Numbered from the stretch's first letter, positions 32,895-41,552 are shown. The stretch: 64,000 nt of DNA from Pseudonocardia sp. DSM 110487 (GCF_019468565.1 NZ_CP080521.1:868001-932000), one strand, 5' to 3'. A program made the numbers and translations. The notes: generated by a model from the sequence alone, not told the origin.

Positions 32895-34318
32895 ACTGGC
32901 CTGCCGCGCCGCAGCGGCAGGCGAGGCCCGCCCGGCTGGAGGCATTCGACCAGGTCTCGCTGCGCACCCGGGTCGGGGTGCTCGCGGCGCTCGTCGCGGC
33001 GCTTGCGGTGGTGCTGGTCTCCGCCGCGGCATTCATGACCGTGCGCGTCAACATCATGCAGACGCTCGACGCCAACCTGTTGCAGCGCGCGACCGCCGCT
33101 GCGCAGAGCGAGCTGGGCGAGCCCCAGGTGCTCGCCACCATCCCCACCGAGGTGCTCGGCGCGGGCGACATCCGGCTGGCGCTGCTGGTCGCCAACGGTC
33201 CGGCGATCTCCGCGGAAGGGGCGGCGTCCGCCCCGCCGCTCGGCGAGGACGAGCTGGAGGTCGCCAAAGGCGAGGCGAGCTCGTCCACCCGCACCGCCAC
33301 CGACGACGGCGTGCCGTACCGGGTGGTGGCGGTCCAGGCCGGGCCGGGGCAGGCACTCGTGATCGCCCAGCGGCTCGACGCCACCCAGCAGGTGCTCACG
33401 AAGCTCGGCGTGGCCATGCCGGTCGTCGGAGGGTTGGGGGTGGTCGTCGCCGCGATCGCGGGGGTCGCGGTCGCGCGCGCCGGCCTGCGCCCCGTCGACC
33501 GGCTCACCGCCGCGACGGAACGCGTCACGGCCACGGGAGACCTGCGCCCGATCCCGGTCGAGGGGTCCGACGAGCTCGCCAGGCTGACCGCCAGCTTCAA
33601 CGAGATGCTCGGCGCGCTCGCGGCGTCGCAGGAACAGCAACGGCGGCTCGTCGCGGACGCGGGGCACGAGCTGCGCACCCCGCTGACCTCGATGCGCACC
33701 AACCTGGAGCTGCTCGCCGCCGCCAACAGGCCAGGGGCGCCGAAGCTCCCCGAGGTCGAACGCGCCGAGATCCTCGACGACGTCCAGGCGCAGGTCGCCG
33801 AGCTGTCCACGCTGGTCGGCGACCTCGTCGAGCTGGCCCGCGAGGACGCCCCGATGGTCGTGCACGAGCCGCTCGAACTCGCCGAGATCGTGCTGCGGTC
33901 GCTCGAACGGGCGCGGCGTCGGGCCGGCGACGTCGAGTTCGACCCGTTCCTCGTGCCGTGGACGCTCGCCGGTGATTCCACCGCGCTCGAACGCGCCGTG
34001 CTCAACCTGCTCGACAACGCGGCGAAGTGGAGCCCACCCGGAGGGCGCGTGCGGGTGCAGATGCGTCCGGTGGACGAGTGGTCGGTCGTGCTCGAGGTTG
34101 CCGACGCCGGGCCGGGCATCGCCGCGGAGGACCTGCCCTTCGTGTTCGAGCGCTTCTACCGCGCCACGACGTCGCGGACGATGCCCGGGTCCGGGCTCGG
34201 CCTCGCGATCGTGCGGCAGGTCGCGGTGCGGCATGGCGGCGCCGTGTGGGCCGGCCGGGCGCCGGAGGGCGGGGCCCTGCTCGCGATGCGGCTCCCCGGG
34301 CACCGGCTGTTCACCTGA
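32891..34318 (+). CDS. mprB: MprB-type sensor histidine kinase
   Basis: The 475-aa membrane kinase has TM1 about residues 27-50, an extracytoplasmic domain to about 172, TM2 173-196, then HAMP, HisKA with phospho-acceptor His259 in DAGHELRTP, and HATPase with N-box NLLDNAAKWS, GPGIAAEDLPFVFERFYR and GSGLGLAIV. It senses envelope stress and phosphorylates MprA. The gene starts at GTG overlapping the mprA stop. The operon continues, after 78 bases, with the PepD protease known to modulate MprAB signalling in mycobacteria. Confidence 0.92.
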   Translation: MNWPAAPQRQARPARLEAFDQVSLRTRVGVLAALVAALAVVLVSAAAFMTVRVNIMQTLDANLLQRATAAAQSELGEPQVLATIPTEVLGAGDIRLALLVANGPAISAEGAASAPPLGEDELEVAKGEASSSTRTATDDGVPYRVVAVQAGPGQALVIAQRLDATQQVLTKLGVAMPVVGGLGVVVAAIAGVAVARAGLRPVDRLTAATERVTATGDLRPIPVEGSDELARLTASFNEMLGALAASQEQQRRLVADAGHELRTPLTSMRTNLELLAAANRPGAPKLPEVERAEILDDVQAQVAELSTLVGDLVELAREDAPMVVHEPLELAEIVLRSLERARRRAGDVEFDPFLVPWTLAGDSTALERAVLNLLDNAAKWSPPGGRVRVQMRPVDEWSVVLEVADAGPGIAAEDLPFVFERFYRATTSRTMPGSGLGLAIVRQVAVRHGGAVWAGRAPEGGALLAMRLPGHRLFT

Positions 34319-34396
34319 CCCGAAAGATCTCCTGCATCCACCGGGTCGTCGCTAGGCTGGGGTCTGCAGGTCCCCTGACGCGAATTCGGTGATGGC

Positions 34397-35824
34397 ATGG
34401 CGAACCACCCCTCCGACCACGACGGGGCCTCGGGAGGGCCGGACGAGGGGGCGCTACGCGGCCCCGGTGATCAGGCACACCATGCCGGTCCGCCGGGGCG
34501 GGGCGCCGAAGGTTGGGCGCCGTACGGCGGTGGCCCGTCGAGTGCCGCGACGGCGGAGATGCCCGCGCCCGGTGGGTGGCAGGGCCACGGCGGGTACGCC
34601 CCGGCCGCCGCATGGTCGGGTGGGTGGCCCGGGTACAGCGGCCCGGCCGGACAACCCGCTCAGGCGCCCTGGTACGGCGCGCGCCCCGCGGAACCACCGG
34701 CGCCCGCCAACCCGTACCACCCGCCGCAGGCCCCCGCGTACTACCCCGAACCGCCCGCACGGACCGGAGGGCCGCGCAGGGGCACGCTGATCGCGCTCGC
34801 GCTGGTGGCGTTGCTGCTGTCCGGCGTGATCGGCGGGGTCGTCGGCCACTCGCTCGCCGGCAACGGCCGGGGCGGGTCGGTCGGTGTGCTCGGCCAGCCA
34901 CTGCCGTCCGTCGGTGAGGCGTCGGCGCCGACCACCCCGGTCGAGGGCGTGGCGGCCCGCGTGCTCCCGAGCGTCGTGCAGCTGCGCGTCGAGGGGCCAA
35001 CCGCGTCCGGTGAGGGCTCCGCGATGGTCCTGAGCCCCGACGGCCTGCTCCTCACCAACAACCACGTCGTGGAGGAGGCGGCTCAGTCCGGCAGCGTCAC
35101 GGCCGTGTTCCAGGACGGCACCACGGCCCCCGCGCAGATCGTGGGCCGCGACCCCAGCTCGGACCTCGCGGTGATCCGCGCACAGAACCTGTCCGGGCTC
35201 ACGCCGGTCGAACTGGGCAACTCCGACTCGGTCCGCGTCGGGCAGCAGGTCATCGCCTTCGGCGCGCCGCTCGGGCTGGGCGGCACCGTCACCACGGGCA
35301 TCATCAGCGCTGTCGACCGGGCTGTGAACGTCGGTGAGGAGACCGGCGCCAACACCCCCACCGTCCTCAACGCCCTGCAGACCGACGCCGCGATCAATCC
35401 CGGCAACTCCGGTGGGCCGCTCGTCGACATGGAGGGCCGCGTCGTCGGCATCAACTCCGCGATCGCCACCACCGGCGCGCAGGGCGGGTCGATCGGCGTC
35501 GGCTTCTCGATCCCGATCAACCAGGCGAGGCGCGTCGCGGAGGAGCTCGAACGCACCGGTCGCGCGTCCCGTGCGGTGCTCGGTGTCACGGTGACCGACG
35601 ACCCGCGGCAGGCCGGGGCGGTCATCAAAGAGGTCAGCGCCGGCGGTGCGGCCGAGCTGGCCGGAATCCGCTCGGGCGACATCGTGTTGCGCTTCGGCGA
35701 CCAGCGCATCTCCACGGGCACCGACCTGCAGGCCGCCGTGGGGTCGCGGGCGCCCGGCGAGGTGATCGAGGTGCAGCTCGCCGACCGCACGGTGCAGGCC
35801 ACCCTCACGGCCGCCCCGAACTAG
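34397..35824 (+). CDS. pepD: PepD/HtrA-like membrane serine protease
   Basis: The 475-aa protein has a Gly/Pro-rich cytosolic N-terminus (1-128), one TM helix (about 130-148), a trypsin-like protease domain with His223 (TNNHVVEE), Asp256 (SDLAVIR) and Ser338 (GNSGGP), and a C-terminal PDZ domain (GVTVTDDPRQAGAVIKEV). It degrades or refolds misfolded proteins outside the membrane. It matches M. tuberculosis PepD (Rv0983) in position after mprAB and in layout. Start ATG 34397; an out-of-frame ATG at 34392 was rejected. Confidence 0.92.
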   Translation: MANHPSDHDGASGGPDEGALRGPGDQAHHAGPPGRGAEGWAPYGGGPSSAATAEMPAPGGWQGHGGYAPAAAWSGGWPGYSGPAGQPAQAPWYGARPAEPPAPANPYHPPQAPAYYPEPPARTGGPRRGTLIALALVALLLSGVIGGVVGHSLAGNGRGGSVGVLGQPLPSVGEASAPTTPVEGVAARVLPSVVQLRVEGPTASGEGSAMVLSPDGLLLTNNHVVEEAAQSGSVTAVFQDGTTAPAQIVGRDPSSDLAVIRAQNLSGLTPVELGNSDSVRVGQQVIAFGAPLGLGGTVTTGIISAVDRAVNVGEETGANTPTVLNALQTDAAINPGNSGGPLVDMEGRVVGINSAIATTGAQGGSIGVGFSIPINQARRVAEELERTGRASRAVLGVTVTDDPRQAGAVIKEVSAGGAAELAGIRSGDIVLRFGDQRISTGTDLQAAVGSRAPGEVIEVQLADRTVQATLTAAPN

Positions 35825-35981
35825 CTTCCGCGAGTCGCGGTCTCGGTGCGCGCGAGTCGGGGTCATCGTGTGGGCGGGATTCGCACCACCAGGTGGATCG
35901 TCGTGGTCCACTGTTGACGCGAATGGTGACGTTCTGGTCTCGTTCAGTGGTCCCGGTTGTGGTGCCCCACGCCGGGTGCCC

Positions 35982-36022
35982 GTCGCGTCGGCGCCGGTTC
36001 CCCCTCCCAGCGCCGGCGCGAC
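35982..36022. terminator. GC hairpin between pepD and moaB2
   Basis: GTCGCGTCGGCG (35982-35993) pairs with CGCCGGCGCGAC (36011-36022) with one G-U type mismatch and a 17-base loop. It follows pepD by about 160 bases and precedes the moaB-like gene by 58. There is no T-run, as usual for actinobacterial hairpins. It may end the mprAB-pepD transcript. The rest of this 256-bp gap shows nothing clear. Confidence 0.4.
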
Positions 36023-36080
36023 CCGGCCTCGCAGGACCGGGTGACCATGCCCCATGAGGCAGCCCGCTAAGTTGAGCGCC

Positions 36081-36575
36081 ATGGAGATGGCGCCGCCCCA
36101 GATCGGTCGAGCCCTCGTAGTTGTCGTGGACGACCGGGTGAGCCACGGCGAACGTGAGGATTCCATCGGGCCGCTCGTCACGGAGCTGCTCGAGGAGGCG
36201 CGCCTCGTCGTCGACGGTGTCGTCGTGGTGCCGGGCGACCCGGTGGCGATCCGCAACGCCCTGAACACCGCCGTGATCGGCGGCGTCGACCTGGTCGTGA
36301 CGGTCGGCGGCACCGGGGTGTCCCCGCGTGACGTCACGGCCGATGCCACGGCCGGCGTGCTCGACCGGCCGATCCCGGGCATCGCGGAGGCCATCCGCGC
36401 CTCCGGCCTCGCGGCGGGCGCCATGGACGCCGGGCTGTCGCGCGGGCTCGTCGGCGTGTCGGGCAGCACCCTCGTGGTGAACCTCGCCCCGTCCCGCTCC
36501 GCGGTGCGGGACGGGATGGCCACTCTCACCCCGCTCGTCTCGCACGTGATCTCGGAGCTGTCCGGGCTCGATTAG
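36081..36575 (+). CDS. moaB2: MoaB-family molybdopterin-binding domain protein
   Basis: The 164-aa protein has the MoCF/MoaB fold: ALVVVVDDRVSHGEREDSIGP, VVVVPGDPVAIRNAL, DLVVTVGGTGVSPRDVTADA (the GGTG nucleotide/pterin loop) and a final SGSTLVVNLA. Such proteins bind molybdopterin; MoaB2 (Rv0984) follows pepD in M. tuberculosis, as here. Start ATG 36081; a second ATG six bases on is possible. It converges on the small antitoxin-like gene, nine bases apart. Confidence 0.88.
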   Translation: MEMAPPQIGRALVVVVDDRVSHGEREDSIGPLVTELLEEARLVVDGVVVVPGDPVAIRNALNTAVIGGVDLVVTVGGTGVSPRDVTADATAGVLDRPIPGIAEAIRASGLAAGAMDAGLSRGLVGVSGSTLVVNLAPSRSAVRDGMATLTPLVSHVISELSGLD

Positions 36576-36583
36576 GACAAGGC

Positions 36584-36883
36584 CTAGTTCACGTCTGGCT
36601 TCTTCGGCTCGTCCGGCTCGACGACCACCACGGTGGGTCGGTCGGTGGGTCGGGGTCGGTCCAGCGAGGCCCCGACCTTCGCGGTGACCTCCTCGATCCT
36701 CTCGTGGAAGCGTCCACCGGTGGCGCGGTCGACGCCGCTCGCGGCGGCGTCCGCGGCCTTCGCCGCGAAGTCGGCAGCCTTGTCGAGGTAACCGGGCGCC
36801 TTCTCGCGTGCCACCTCCGACAGCTCACCCGCCTTGAGCAGCGCGGTGTCGGTGAGTTCCTTGGCCTTGTCCGTGAGTCCCAT
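36584..36883 (-). CDS. Rv0909/MT0933-like antitoxin-family helical protein
   Basis: The 99-aa protein begins MGLTDKAKELTDTALLKAGELS and is almost all amphipathic helix with Ala/Lys heptads, then an acidic Pro-rich tail (VVVEPDEPKKPDVN). This is the profile of the MT0933-like antitoxin family. No adjacent toxin gene is visible, so it may have another role such as membrane or stress association. The start ATG 36883 was chosen over an upstream frame because it matches the family N-terminus. Confidence 0.65.
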   Translation of the reverse strand: MGLTDKAKELTDTALLKAGELSEVAREKAPGYLDKAADFAAKAADAAASGVDRATGGRFHERIEEVTAKVGASLDRPRPTDRPTVVVVEPDEPKKPDVN

Positions 36884-36917
36884 GCGGTCAATGGTGGCAC
36901 CGGTGCAGGATGGTGGG

Positions 36918-37076
36918 GTGAACGAGCTGCCCGAACAGGTGCGTCGCCGGCTCGAAGAGGTGTTCGGTGACGTGCTGCCCAGCACCACCTCCGACGAGCG
37001 CGACGATCGACCCGACCCGCGCGCGGGCGACGCGGAGCTGCTGGCGAACCGCCCGCCGCACCACGATCAGGACTGA
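36918..37076 (+). CDS. Small conserved actinobacterial protein next to mscL
   Basis: The 52-aa protein begins MNELPEQVRRRLEEVFGDVLPSTTSDERDD and ends NRPPHHDQD: one amphipathic helix, a disordered acidic middle and a His-rich end. I recall similar small proteins beside mscL in related genera. Start GTG 36918 has AGGATGG upstream. Its stop overlaps the mscL 3' end by ten bases (convergent). Function unknown. Confidence 0.65.
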   Translation: MNELPEQVRRRLEEVFGDVLPSTTSDERDDRPDPRAGDAELLANRPPHHDQD

Positions 37077-37474
37077 CGCTCTCCGGCTTGCTGCGCGCGC
37101 AGTAGGTCGCGGATCTCGGTGAGCAGCTCCACGTCGGTGGGCTCGGCAGGGCCGGTCTCCTCCCCGCGCTTGCGCCGCTCCTTGAGGTGGTTGAGCGGAA
37201 GCACGATCAGGAAGTAGACGACGGCCGCGACGATGAGGAAGTTGAGCGCCGCCGAGATCACCGAGGCGACGTCGATGTAGGTGCTCTCCTTGCCCGGGAC
37301 GATCTGGATGCCGAAGCCGGGGCTCTCCGGTGGCGTGATCGCGTTGATGAGCGGCTGCAGGATCCGCTGGGTGAACGACGTGACGATGCTGCCGAACGCG
37401 GCACCGATGACGACGGCAACGGCAAGGTCGACCACGTTGCCGCGCAGGATGAAGTCCTTGAATCCCTTGAACAC
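37067..37474 (-). CDS. mscL: Large-conductance mechanosensitive channel MscL
   Basis: This 135-aa channel opens under membrane tension to release solutes during hypo-osmotic shock. It begins MFKGFKDFILRGNVVDLAVAVVIGAAFGSIV (S1 helix and TM1 with the Gly/Ala-rich gate), has a periplasmic loop (ITPPESPGFGIQIVPGKES) and TM2 (ALNFLIVAAVVYFLIVLPLN), then the cytosolic helix. The GTG start at 37472-37474 abuts an inverted-repeat element at 37475; the only good ribosome site (GGGGGG) lies inside that element. Order near the SAF, zinc-ribbon and 5-FCL genes is conserved. Confidence 0.95.
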   Translation of the reverse strand: MFKGFKDFILRGNVVDLAVAVVIGAAFGSIVTSFTQRILQPLINAITPPESPGFGIQIVPGKESTYIDVASVISAALNFLIVAAVVYFLIVLPLNHLKERRKRGEETGPAEPTDVELLTEIRDLLRAQQAGERQS

Positions 37475-37644
37475 CTAGTGCCCCCCGCCGAAAGTCCGCC
37501 ACATGTCTCGACGGCCCAGCTTCCTGCTGGCCGCACCGCCGAGCCCGCCCGAGTATGTCCAATACGAGGGACGACTCGTCGGCGCACCCAGCAGAAACCT
37601 GGATCCGCCGATACACGCAACGGACTTCCGGCGGGGGGCACTAG
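37475..37644. mobile_element. 170-bp MITE-like element with 24-bp terminal inverted repeats
   Basis: CTAGTGCCCCCCGCCGAAAG (start of the left repeat, 37475-37498) is repeated inverted at 37621-37644 with one mismatch over 24 bp. There is no ORF of note between. The ends start with CTAG, which may be a 4-bp target duplication or part of the repeat. It lies exactly between the SAF gene stop and the mscL start: the TAG stop of the SAF gene is in the right-end CTAG and the mscL ribosome site is in the left end. A non-autonomous transposon relic is the best explanation. Confidence 0.75.
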
Positions 37645-38282
37645 CGGAGCGTAACGGCGACCTGCTCGGTGAGCGACGCGGCCGCCACTCGCGCAGCGAT
37701 CCCGGCCGGCATCGCGACCAGCACCAACCGCCCGGACGACGGCGAGTCGGGTGGCAGGACGGCGAGCACGGCCGCGGCGGTGGCGAGCACGACGGGCTCG
37801 CCACTCTCCCCGCCGACCGTGACGACGTCGACGGTGCTCCCCGGGATGAGCAGCGCGGCAGCGCCGGAGTCGGCCAGCCGGACCGGCACGGCCGCCGCCC
37901 CTGCCGGGGCGCCGAGCACGGCGGCAGGGCCTGCGAGGCGCGTGTCGGTGATCGGCTCACCCGCACGGGCGGCGCCGACGAGCACCCGTCCCTCGGCACC
38001 TGCCGGATCGGGCAGGGCGCCGCCGGGCACCAGGTCGGCGGGCCAGTGGCGCACCCCGAGATCGGCCGGGCGGAGCGTGGATCCGGCCGCGACGTCGACC
38101 GCGGCGACGACCACCGGCACGCCGCCCGCATCGGGTCCGGGCGCAATTGCCAGCGCCAGTGCGAGCGTCGCGAGCACGCCGGCCGCGGCCCGGCGCAGCA
38201 GCGCGACCCGGCGCCAGCCCGGACCTACGACGAACGCTCCGAACCGCGAGAGCGGCCGGGGCGCGAGCCGGGAGTCGGTCAT
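37641..38282 (-). CDS. SAF-domain (CpaB/RcpC-like) membrane-anchored protein
   Basis: The 213-aa protein has a TM segment at about residues 28-48 (VALLRRAAAGVLATLALALAI), then a SAF domain (VVVAAVDVAAGSTLRPADLGVRHWPADLVPGGAL) and a CpaB-like part. SAF proteins support pilus assembly or bind sugars. In related genomes a SAF gene sits between the zinc-ribbon gene and mscL. Its stop codon TAG is contributed by the terminal CTAG of the adjacent repeat element, so the last residues could have been altered. Confidence 0.8.
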   Translation of the reverse strand: MTDSRLAPRPLSRFGAFVVGPGWRRVALLRRAAAGVLATLALALAIAPGPDAGGVPVVVAAVDVAAGSTLRPADLGVRHWPADLVPGGALPDPAGAEGRVLVGAARAGEPITDTRLAGPAAVLGAPAGAAAVPVRLADSGAAALLIPGSTVDVVTVGGESGEPVVLATAAAVLAVLPPDSPSSGRLVLVAMPAGIAARVAAASLTEQVAVTLR

Positions 38283-38367
38283 GGGACCGACGCTAGATCG
38301 GCGGCGACGTCAACGGGACGGTAGCGCCGGACCTGTGGACAACTCGCGGGCGAGGTGGATAACTACG

Positions 38368-38697
38368 CTAGGCGGCGGGAGCGGCCGACGACGAGCTGGG
38401 TGTGCTCGACGACGAGGTCTCCTTCGCGCCGCCCGTCGACGAGCCCGAGTCGGACTTGCCGGAGTCGGACTTGCCGGAGTCGCTCTTCGAGTCGGTGTTG
38501 GCGGCGACGCCACCCCCGCCGGAACGGCTGTCGGTGCGGTAGAAACCGCTGCCCTTGAACACGATCCCGACCGACGAGAAGACCTTGCGCAGGTTGCCCG
38601 AGCACGCCGGGCACTCGGTCAGCGACGCGTCGGTGAAGGACTGCACGGCCTCGAACCGGTGGTCGCAGGCGGTGCAGGCGTACTGGTAGGTCGGCAC
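38368..38697 (-). CDS. FmdB/Ruc-type zinc-ribbon protein
   Basis: The 109-aa protein begins MPTYQYACTACDHRFEAVQSF with two CxxC pairs (CTAC and CPAC) forming a zinc ribbon. The tail is disordered and carries the tandem SDSGK unit (SDSGKSDSGKSDSG, encoded by a 15-bp repeat near 38450-38480) and Ser/Thr-rich sequence. M. tuberculosis Rv0991c (Ruc), at the same place beside the 5-FCL gene, is a redox-regulated chaperone with this layout. Start GTG 38697 has GGAGGG upstream; the long open frame upstream overlaps the 5-FCL gene and was rejected. Confidence 0.82.
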   Translation of the reverse strand: MPTYQYACTACDHRFEAVQSFTDASLTECPACSGNLRKVFSSVGIVFKGSGFYRTDSRSGGGGVAANTDSKSDSGKSDSGKSDSGSSTGGAKETSSSSTPSSSSAAPAA

Positions 38698-38762
38698 GTG
38701 TCCCTCCGGAGGCACACACGAACGAGCTGGCACTCGAACAGTTTGAGTGCCAGCATAACCCG

Positions 38763-39368
38763 TCAGGGTCGGGGGTTGTTCCCGAGCGTGACGAGGCCGG
38801 CTCTCGCGAGCAGGGCGCCGGTCACGAGCCGGTCGTGCGGCTCGGACGGCAGCCGTTCCACCAGCTCTTCGTCGTTCAGCACGATGACGATCGGCACGCC
38901 CGGCGCCGCGAGCGGCAGGGTGCGGTCGTAGTGCCCGGCGCCCCTGCCGAGCCGCACGCCGCTGAGGTCGACGGCGAGCCCTGGCACCAGCACGAGCCGC
39001 GCCCGTGCGATGGCGCCGGGGCCGAGGCGCGGCCCGGTCGGTTCGCGCAGCCCGAGCGGCCCCGCGGCGAGGGAGTCGGGGCCGGTGTACGCGGCCCAGT
39101 CGAGCGGCCCGGCGTCGGGAGGCACGACGGGCAACAGGACCTCGTGCCCCGCACCGTGCAGGGCGGCCACCAGCTCGGGCGATCCGGGCTCCGAGCCGAC
39201 CGGGAGGTAGGCGCATACCGGACCGCCGGTGCCGGCCGCCAGTTCCACGGCCGTGGTGGCGAGCGCCGCCGCCCGCGCTGCCCGTTCGGCGGCCGGCAGG
39301 GCCCGCCGAGCTGCCACGAGAGTGGTACGCCAGCGTGTCTTCTCCGCGAGAACGGCGCGTCCCGTCAC
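38763..39368 (-). CDS. 5-formyltetrahydrofolate cyclo-ligase
   Basis: This 201-aa enzyme converts 5-formyl-THF to 5,10-methenyl-THF with ATP. It has EKTRWRTTLVAARRAL at the N-terminus and the signature LVPGLAVDLSGVRLGRGAGHYDRTL with the Gly-rich ATP loop near residue 139. The length fits the family. It is transcribed toward the zinc-ribbon gene (65 bases) and is divergent from galU, an order conserved in actinobacteria. Confidence 0.92.
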   Translation of the reverse strand: MTGRAVLAEKTRWRTTLVAARRALPAAERAARAAALATTAVELAAGTGGPVCAYLPVGSEPGSPELVAALHGAGHEVLLPVVPPDAGPLDWAAYTGPDSLAAGPLGLREPTGPRLGPGAIARARLVLVPGLAVDLSGVRLGRGAGHYDRTLPLAAPGVPIVIVLNDEELVERLPSEPHDRLVTGALLARAGLVTLGNNPRP

Positions 39369-39404
39369 GCACCGAACCTACTCTCGCCATTAGGCTCGCC
39401 CACC

Positions 39405-40304
39405 ATGAGTGAAGTCGTGCCTGGGAAGCGCTCGTTCCGCTCCGCGGTGGTGCCGGCTGCGGGCCTGGGCACGCGATTCCTGCCGACGACGAAAGCCGTG
39501 CCGAAAGAACTGCTTCCGGTCATCGACACCCCGGGTATCGAGCTGGTGGCTGCCGAGGCCGCGGAAGCGGGTGCCGAGCAACTGCTGATCGTCAGCTCGC
39601 CCGGTAAGGACGCGGTGGCCGCCTACTTCGCGGATTCATCGGAACTGGAGAAAGAGCTCGCATCCCGGGGCAAGGAGGCACTGGTCGCGAAGGTGCGGCG
39701 CGCCCACGAGTTGATCGGCGTGCGCACCGTCACCCAGGACGAGCCGCGAGGCCTCGGCCACGCCGTGGGATGCGCGCGCGAGGCGATCGGACCCGACGAG
39801 CAGGCATTCGCCGTGCTGCTTCCCGACGACCTCGTGCTGCCTGCCGGGGTCCTCGGCAAGATGGCTGAGGTCCGCGAGCGCTACGGCGGCAGCGTGCTCT
39901 GCGCCTTCGACGTGCCGCGCGAAGCGATCTCGGCCTACGGCGTCTTCGAGGTCGAGGACACCGGTGACGCGGACGTCAAGCGGGTGCACGGGATGGTCGA
40001 GAAGCCGGCGCCGGAGGAGGCGCCGTCCACGTTCGCCGCGGCCGGGCGCTACCTGCTCGACCGCGCCGTCTTCGACGCGATCGACCGGATCGAGCCCGGC
40101 GCGGGCGGCGAGCTGCAGCTCACCGACGCCATCGCGCTGCTGATCGACGAGGGCCACCCCGTGCATGTGGTCGTCCACCGTGGCGATCGGCACGACCTCG
40201 GCAACCCCTCCGGCTACGTCCGGGCATTCGTCGACTTCGCGCTCGACGACCCCGACATCGGCCCCGACCTGCGTGCCTGGCTGGCCGCCCGCCTAGAGAG
40301 TTGA
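39405..40304 (+). CDS. galU: UTP-glucose-1-phosphate uridylyltransferase
   Basis: The 299-aa GalU makes UDP-glucose from UTP and glucose-1-phosphate. It shows VVPAAGLGTRFLPTTKAVPKELLPV (nucleotide loop, residues about 16-40), LLPDDLVL, ELQLTDAIALL and RHDLGNPSGYVRA. Start ATG 39405 gives the family N-terminus; the longer frame overlaps 5-FCL. UDP-glucose feeds cell-wall and capsule sugars, including the nucleotide-sugar dehydrogenase at 54978-55940. The moeA-like gene follows at once. Confidence 0.94.
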   Translation: MSEVVPGKRSFRSAVVPAAGLGTRFLPTTKAVPKELLPVIDTPGIELVAAEAAEAGAEQLLIVSSPGKDAVAAYFADSSELEKELASRGKEALVAKVRRAHELIGVRTVTQDEPRGLGHAVGCAREAIGPDEQAFAVLLPDDLVLPAGVLGKMAEVRERYGGSVLCAFDVPREAISAYGVFEVEDTGDADVKRVHGMVEKPAPEEAPSTFAAAGRYLLDRAVFDAIDRIEPGAGGELQLTDAIALLIDEGHPVHVVVHRGDRHDLGNPSGYVRAFVDFALDDPDIGPDLRAWLAARLES

Positions 40305-40309
40305 CCGAA

Positions 40310-41545
40310 GTGCCCCCAGTGCGCACGGTCGACGAGCAGCTCGAGCGGATCCTCGCCGCCGCGGTGCGGCCCGCGCCGGTGCGGGTCGCGATCTCGGACG
40401 CGCACGGCCTGCGCTGCGCCGAGGAGGTCGTCTCCTCGCGGCCGCTTCCCGGCTTCGACCAGGCGGCCATCGACGGCTACGCGGTGCGCAGCGTCGATCT
40501 CGCGGGCGCGTCACTGGCCGAGCCGGCGTCCGTGCCCGTCGTCGGGGAGATCCCCGCGGGTTCCCGCCAGCCGCTGCGGCTGCAGCCCGGCCAGGCCGTG
40601 CGCGTCGCCGCGGGGGCGCCGTTGCCGACGCTCGCCGACGCCGTCGTCCCGGTCGCGAACACCGACGCCGGAACAGCGCGCCTCGAGGTGCACCAGGGCG
40701 TGCCGTCGGCGGCCTTCGTGCGCCGTATCGGTGAGGACGTGCAGCCGGGTGACGTCGCGGTGCGCCGGGACGCCGTGATCGGTGCGGCCCAGGTGGCCAT
40801 GCTTGCCGCGGCAGGCCGCGACAAGGTGCTCGTACACCCGAAGCCACGCGTCTCGGTGATCTCGGTCGGTGACGAGCTCGTGGAGCTGGCCCGCACCCCG
40901 GGCGCAGGTCAGATCGTCGACGTCTGCTCGCACGCCCTCACGGCGGCAGCCAGGGAGGCGGGGGCAGACACGGCGAGGGCGGGGCTCGTCCGCGGCGACG
41001 CACGCGAGGTGTGCGCCGCGCTGCAGGACCGGCTCCCGTTCAGCGATGTGATCGTGGTCTGCGGTGCCGTCGGGGGCGCGGCGGGCGCCGAGGTGAAGTC
41101 GGCCCTCGTCGGGCTCGGGGACATCGACGACACCCGCGTCGCGATGCACCCTGGCTCCACCCAGGCGTTCGGGCGGCTCGGTCCGGACGCGGTGCCGACC
41201 TTCCTCTTCCCGGCCTACCCCGCCACCGCGCTGCTGCTGTTCGAGGTGCTGGTGCGCCCGCTGGTACGTCTCGCGCTCGGCCGCACCGATCCTTACCGGC
41301 GGATGATCACAGCCCGGCTCACGTCGCCCGTCACCTCGATGAAGGGGCGGCGCGGCTACGTGCGCGGCCGGCTGCTGCGTGAGCAGGCCACCGGCGACTA
41401 CCTCGTGCAACCTCTCGGCACTTCCGGCACGCACCTGCTGTCGTCCATCGGTGAGGCCAACGGGCTGATCATCCTTCCCGAGGACCTCACCGAGTCCACG
41501 GTGGACGAGCAGGTCACCGTGGCGTTCCTGCCCGCTCCGCACTGA
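40310..41545 (+). CDS. MoeA/Glp (gephyrin-like) protein
   Basis: The 411-aa protein has MoeA domains: RTVDEQLERILAAAVRP, the pterin-binding region GFDQAAIDGYAVR, and a central MoCF fold with VISVGDELVEL and SDVIVVCGAVGGAAG (note that the usual GGxSxG reads GAVGGAAG). In Corynebacterium the homologue Glp works with a membrane receptor (GlpR) and FtsZ in cell division, and gene order galU-moeA-rimJ-glpR matches here. The start is GTG 40310 (TTG 40301 would overlap galU). Either molybdenum insertion or divisome role is possible; context favours the latter. Confidence 0.85.
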   Translation: MPPVRTVDEQLERILAAAVRPAPVRVAISDAHGLRCAEEVVSSRPLPGFDQAAIDGYAVRSVDLAGASLAEPASVPVVGEIPAGSRQPLRLQPGQAVRVAAGAPLPTLADAVVPVANTDAGTARLEVHQGVPSAAFVRRIGEDVQPGDVAVRRDAVIGAAQVAMLAAAGRDKVLVHPKPRVSVISVGDELVELARTPGAGQIVDVCSHALTAAAREAGADTARAGLVRGDAREVCAALQDRLPFSDVIVVCGAVGGAAGAEVKSALVGLGDIDDTRVAMHPGSTQAFGRLGPDAVPTFLFPAYPATALLLFEVLVRPLVRLALGRTDPYRRMITARLTSPVTSMKGRRGYVRGRLLREQATGDYLVQPLGTSGTHLLSSIGEANGLIILPEDLTESTVDEQVTVAFLPAPH

Positions 41546-41552
41546 GGCAGGG

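Noticed and set aside
36584..36883. Toxin-antitoxin pair at 36.6-37.1 kb
   Set aside because: Only an antitoxin-family helix protein is present; the neighbouring 52-aa protein does not look like a toxin and belongs with mscL.
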